Below are positions 61,592-64,000 of a stretch of DNA of 64,000 nt, piece by piece (within the stretch, counting starts at the first letter, position 1; every line of letters begins with the position of its first letter). Source of the stretch: Pseudomonas sp. GM41(2012) (GTDB taxonomy: Bacteria; Pseudomonadota; Gammaproteobacteria; Pseudomonadales; Pseudomonadaceae); contig NZ_AKJN02000007.1 of NCBI RefSeq assembly GCF_000282315.2, positions 186,001 to 250,000 of the forward strand, written 5' to 3'. The translations under genes were made by a program, and so were the position numbers. The notes beneath the pieces were generated by a model. That model was given only the letters and a program-made list of their open reading frames with translations. It was not told the DNA's origin and did not search any database.

Positions 61592-61619
61592 GTCTCCATC
61601 AGCCAAGGAAGCCAACACA

Positions 61620-63095
61620 ATGAGCACTAGCGCAGCACAGCAAAAGAGCAATGAGAACGGCGAATACAGCATTCTCGACAGCATCATCGCCGAAACTCGC
61701 CTGACGCCGGACGACGAAGCCTACGACATCGCCAAGCGCGGTGTATCGGCCTTCATCGAAGAGCTGCTCAAGCCGCAGAACAGCGGTGAGCCGGTCAAGA
61801 AAGCCATGGTTGACCGCATGATCGCCGAGATCGATGCCAAGCTCAGCCGCCAGATGGACGAAATCCTGCACCACCCGTCCTTCCAGTCCCTGGAATCGTC
61901 GTGGCGCGGCCTGCAGTTGCTGGTCGACCGCACCAACTTCCGCGAAAACATCAAGATTGAAATCCTCAACGTCTCCAAAGACGACCTGCTGGACGATTTC
62001 GAAGATTCGCCGGAAGTGATGCAGTCTGGTCTGTACAAGCACATCTACACCGCTGAATACGGTCAGTTCGGTGGTCAGCCGGTGGGCGCGATCATCGCCA
62101 ACTACTTCATGTCCCCAAGCTCGCCGGACGTGAAACTGATGCAGTACGTGTCCAGCGTTGCCTGCATGTCCCACGCGCCGTTCATCGCCGCGGCCGGCCC
62201 GAAATTCTTCGGCCTGGAAAGCTTCACCGGTCTGCCGGACCTGAAGGATCTGAAAGATCACTTCGAAGGCCCGCAATTCGCCAAATGGCAGAGCTTCCGC
62301 CAGTCGGAAGACTCCCGTTACGTTGGCCTGACCGTGCCGCGTTTCCTGCTGCGTAACCCGTACGACCCGGAAGAAAACCCGGTCAAATCGTTCGTGTACA
62401 AAGAAACCGTCGCCAACAGCCACGAGCATTACCTGTGGGGCAACACCGCCTACGCGTTCGGCACCAAGCTGACCGACAGCTTCGCCAAATTCCGCTGGTG
62501 CCCGAACATCATCGGCCCGCAGAGCGGTGGTGCGGTTGAAGACTTGCCGTTGCACCACTTCGAAAGCATGGGCGAAATCGAAACCAAGATTCCTACCGAG
62601 GTTCTGGTTAGCGACCGTCGTGAATACGAACTGGCCGAGGAAGGCTTCATCTCCCTGACCATGCGTAAAGGCTCCGACAACGCGGCGTTCTTCTCCGCCA
62701 GCTCGGTGCAGAAGCCGAAGTTCTTCGGCATCAGCGCAGAAGGCAAAGCAGCAGAGCTGAACTACAAGCTCGGCACCCAACTGCCGTACATGATGATCGT
62801 CAACCGCCTGGCTCACTACTTGAAAGTGCTGCAGCGCGAGCAACTCGGTTCGTGGAAAGAACGTACCGACCTTGAACTGGAACTCAACAAGTGGATTCGC
62901 CAGTACGTGGCCGACCAGGAAAACCCAAGCGCCGAAGTGCGTGGCCGTCGTCCACTGCGCGCTGCCCAGATCATCGTCAGCGATGTTGAAGGCGAGCCTG
63001 GCTGGTACCGCGTCAGCCTGAACGTGCGCCCGCACTTCAAGTACATGGGTGCCGATTTCACCCTGTCGCTGGTTGGCAAGCTGGACAAAGAGTAA
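61620..63095 (+). CDS. tssC: Type VI secretion sheath large subunit TssC
   Basis: 491 residues, the usual length. Canonical TssC/VipB: SILDSIIAETRLTPDDEAYDIAKRGVSAFIEELL, HHPSFQSLESSWRGLQLLVDRTNFRENIKIEILN, AEYGQFGGQPVGAIIANYF, GLESFTGLPDLKDL, and the C-terminal DVEGEPGWYRVSLNVRPHFKYMGADFTLSLVGKLD. It forms the sheath with TssB, is recycled by ClpV, and drives ejection of the Hcp-VgrG needle. Confidence 0.98.
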   Translation: MSTSAAQQKSNENGEYSILDSIIAETRLTPDDEAYDIAKRGVSAFIEELLKPQNSGEPVKKAMVDRMIAEIDAKLSRQMDEILHHPSFQSLESSWRGLQLLVDRTNFRENIKIEILNVSKDDLLDDFEDSPEVMQSGLYKHIYTAEYGQFGGQPVGAIIANYFMSPSSPDVKLMQYVSSVACMSHAPFIAAAGPKFFGLESFTGLPDLKDLKDHFEGPQFAKWQSFRQSEDSRYVGLTVPRFLLRNPYDPEENPVKSFVYKETVANSHEHYLWGNTAYAFGTKLTDSFAKFRWCPNIIGPQSGGAVEDLPLHHFESMGEIETKIPTEVLVSDRREYELAEEGFISLTMRKGSDNAAFFSASSVQKPKFFGISAEGKAAELNYKLGTQLPYMMIVNRLAHYLKVLQREQLGSWKERTDLELELNKWIRQYVADQENPSAEVRGRRPLRAAQIIVSDVEGEPGWYRVSLNVRPHFKYMGADFTLSLVGKLDKE

Positions 63096-63108
63096 ACGGA
63101 GCTCACTC

Positions 63109-63516
63109 ATGACTGGATACGGCAGCCTTTTCGAACGCCTGGGTGGCGACGCGGACAAACGCGTCGGCTGGAGCCGTGAGGTCTCCGCCATGGCGTCCGT
63201 GGCTGCCCATCTGGCCAAGATGCTCAGCACCCGTGCGGGCAGCGTGCAAACGCTGTCCGATTACGGGCTACCCGATCTCAATGACATGCGTCTGAGCCTG
63301 CACGACTCCCTGAGTCAGGCCCGTTTGGCCATCGAAAATTTCATCGAAGCCTACGAGCCACGCCTGAGCAATGTGCGTGTCATTTCCCTGCCGCGTGACC
63401 ACGATCAGCTTCGCCTGTCCTTCAGCATCGAAGGCTTGCTGGAAGTTGATGGTTTCAAGCGTCAGGTCAGTTTCGCCGCGCGCCTGGATGGCAGCGGTCA
63501 AGTGAAGGTCAACTAA
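63109..63516 (+). CDS. tssE: Type VI secretion baseplate protein TssE
   Basis: 135 residues from ATG 63109; the GTAAACGGAGC ribosome site (CGGAG) precedes it. gp25-like lysozyme-fold protein: GSLFERLGG at the start, LSTRAGSVQTLSDYGLPDLNDM in the middle (gp25 hallmark RxGxxxxxxDYGLP), and RLSNVRVISLPRD near the end. It is a baseplate wedge component linking sheath and tip. It follows tssC by 13 bases. Confidence 0.94.
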   Translation: MTGYGSLFERLGGDADKRVGWSREVSAMASVAAHLAKMLSTRAGSVQTLSDYGLPDLNDMRLSLHDSLSQARLAIENFIEAYEPRLSNVRVISLPRDHDQLRLSFSIEGLLEVDGFKRQVSFAARLDGSGQVKVN

Positions 63517-63526
63517 GGAGATTCGT

Positions 63527-63799
63527 ATGTCCGGCAAACCAGCAGCACGTGTCACCGACCCTACCGCTTGCCCGCTCCCCGGTCACGGCACCAACCCGAT
63601 CGCCGCCGGTTCCGGCGACGTGTTCTTCGACGGCCTCGCGGCCGCCCGCCAAGGCGATGCCTCGGCGTGTGGTGGTGCGATGGTCGGCGGGTTGTCGGGG
63701 ACCGTTTTGATTAACGGCAAACCTGCCGCCACCGTGGACTCGGTGGGGACTCATGGCAACAAGGTTACGGCCGGGTCCGGGACCGTGATCATTGGGTAA
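63527..63799 (+). CDS. PAAR-domain tip protein
   Basis: 90 residues from ATG 63527 after AAGGAG. A minimal PAAR domain: PAARVTDPTACPLPGHGTNPIAAGSGDVFFDGLAAARQGDASACGG, then GTVLINGKPAATVDSVGTHGNKVTAGSGTVIIG, with Cys and His positions for the zinc at the tip. It has no C-terminal effector extension. It would sharpen a VgrG trimer, plausibly the divergent evolved VgrG, and is co-transcribed with tssE (10-base gap). Confidence 0.94.
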   Translation: MSGKPAARVTDPTACPLPGHGTNPIAAGSGDVFFDGLAAARQGDASACGGAMVGGLSGTVLINGKPAATVDSVGTHGNKVTAGSGTVIIG

Positions 63800-63855
63800 T
63801 TGGCATTTGGCAGCGTATTCCTGCCCATGAAACCTGCGCGCAGGGAGGTATCGAA

Positions 63856-63939
63856 GTGATCCCGCAGCCATGGCTCGATTACTTCGAGTTTTATGAAGAG
63901 CTGAACAGCGCCCCTCCATCGGTGGCCAATCATGCTTAG
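63856..63939 (+). CDS. Possible 27-residue small ORF after PAAR
   Basis: GTG start with GGGAGG seven bases upstream; the product begins IPQPWLDYFEFYEEL after the start residue and ends in SVANHA. It is preceded by an even shorter ATG frame (63827-63859) whose stop overlaps its GTG, and its own end overlaps the next ATG (63932) by eight bases. The chain of overlaps suggests translation, but the peptide is unknown to me; it may be a remnant of a gene or a coupling leader. Confidence 0.35.
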   Translation: MIPQPWLDYFEFYEELNSAPPSVANHA

Positions 63940-64000
63940 CAGAGGGCGACGGAGTTTCCTCATGGTTGCCTTGTGGTGGCCATTGCCCGCGTTGTTGGCG
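63932..64000 (+). CDS. Start of an exported or membrane protein (partial, runs off the window)
   Basis: ATG 63932 opens MLSRGRRSFLMVALWWPLPALLA, a positively charged start followed by a hydrophobic stretch, typical of a signal peptide or anchor. Only 23 codons are inside the window. In this T6SS location it could be an accessory or immunity protein, but identity cannot be judged. Confidence 0.45.
   Translation, partial: MLSRGRRSFLMVALWWPLPALLA

Noticed and set aside
61599..63230. Open frame of 543 codons opposite tssC
   Set aside because: Complement of a highly conserved sheath gene; low-complexity His/Val/Phe composition shows it is a shadow.

Overview
The window is a chromosomal segment of a fluorescens-group Pseudomonas. 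The evidence is gene content and order: purEK next to aspA and a LysR gene; pstSCAB-phoU, a REC-domain protein, a CorC-type protein, phoR and phoB; then ubiA-ubiC, rubredoxin, rubredoxin reductase and HU, an order that recalls the P. aeruginosa chromosome. The many REP doublets (REPINs) with the GCGAGCAAGCTTTGCTCC and GAGCGAGCCTGCTCGCG types are also typical of this group. No tRNA, rRNA, CRISPR array, complete insertion sequence or prophage was seen.

Layout. 1-9.4 kb: 3' end of a biotin-dependent pyruvate/oxaloacetate carboxylase subunit, a short-passenger autotransporter, an orphan amino-acid ABC permease plus binding protein divergent from a homocysteine S-methyltransferase, and a PaiB-GNAT-GNAT operon divergent from a MocR regulator whose linker DNA is a tandem array of DnaA-box-like units. 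9.5-18.8 kb: two giant paralogous proteins (about 1530-1540 residues) of the Pseudomonas DUF6543/dermonecrotic-toxin-like type, function unknown. 19-25 kb: polyamine-binding protein, acetylpolyamine amidohydrolase, AraC regulator, asparaginase, AGCS alanine symporter. 25.5-34 kb: aspA/LysR, purEK with an attenuator-like leader, small membrane and secreted proteins, hexose-6-P mutarotase, acyl-CoA thioesterase, MFS transporter. 34.1-35.7 kb: a toxin-antitoxin-like PIN / Xre-ImmA pair with its own operator.

35.8-49 kb is the phosphate-starvation region. Pho boxes precede pstS, pstC and phoB, and the pst genes are interrupted by two REPINs. The PhoR/PhoB sensor-regulator pair lies downstream on the other strand, separated by an M23 peptidase, a CorC protein and a 267-bp composite palindromic element. 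49-53 kb: ubiquinone entry genes, rubredoxin system and HU. 53-55 kb: small lineage-specific proteins (DUF2388-, DUF6124- and DUF2931-like).

55.4 kb to the end is one edge of a type VI secretion cluster. On the minus strand is an evolved VgrG fused through an acidic linker to a Tle1/DUF2235 lipase domain, with an overlapping lipoprotein that is the candidate immunity gene. Divergently on the plus strand are tssA-tssB-tssC-tssE, a PAAR gene, and the start of further small genes running off the window. The strongest leads for new biology are the giant tandem pair, the composite palindrome, the purE leader, the VgrG-lipase/lipoprotein unit and the PIN/ImmA pair.
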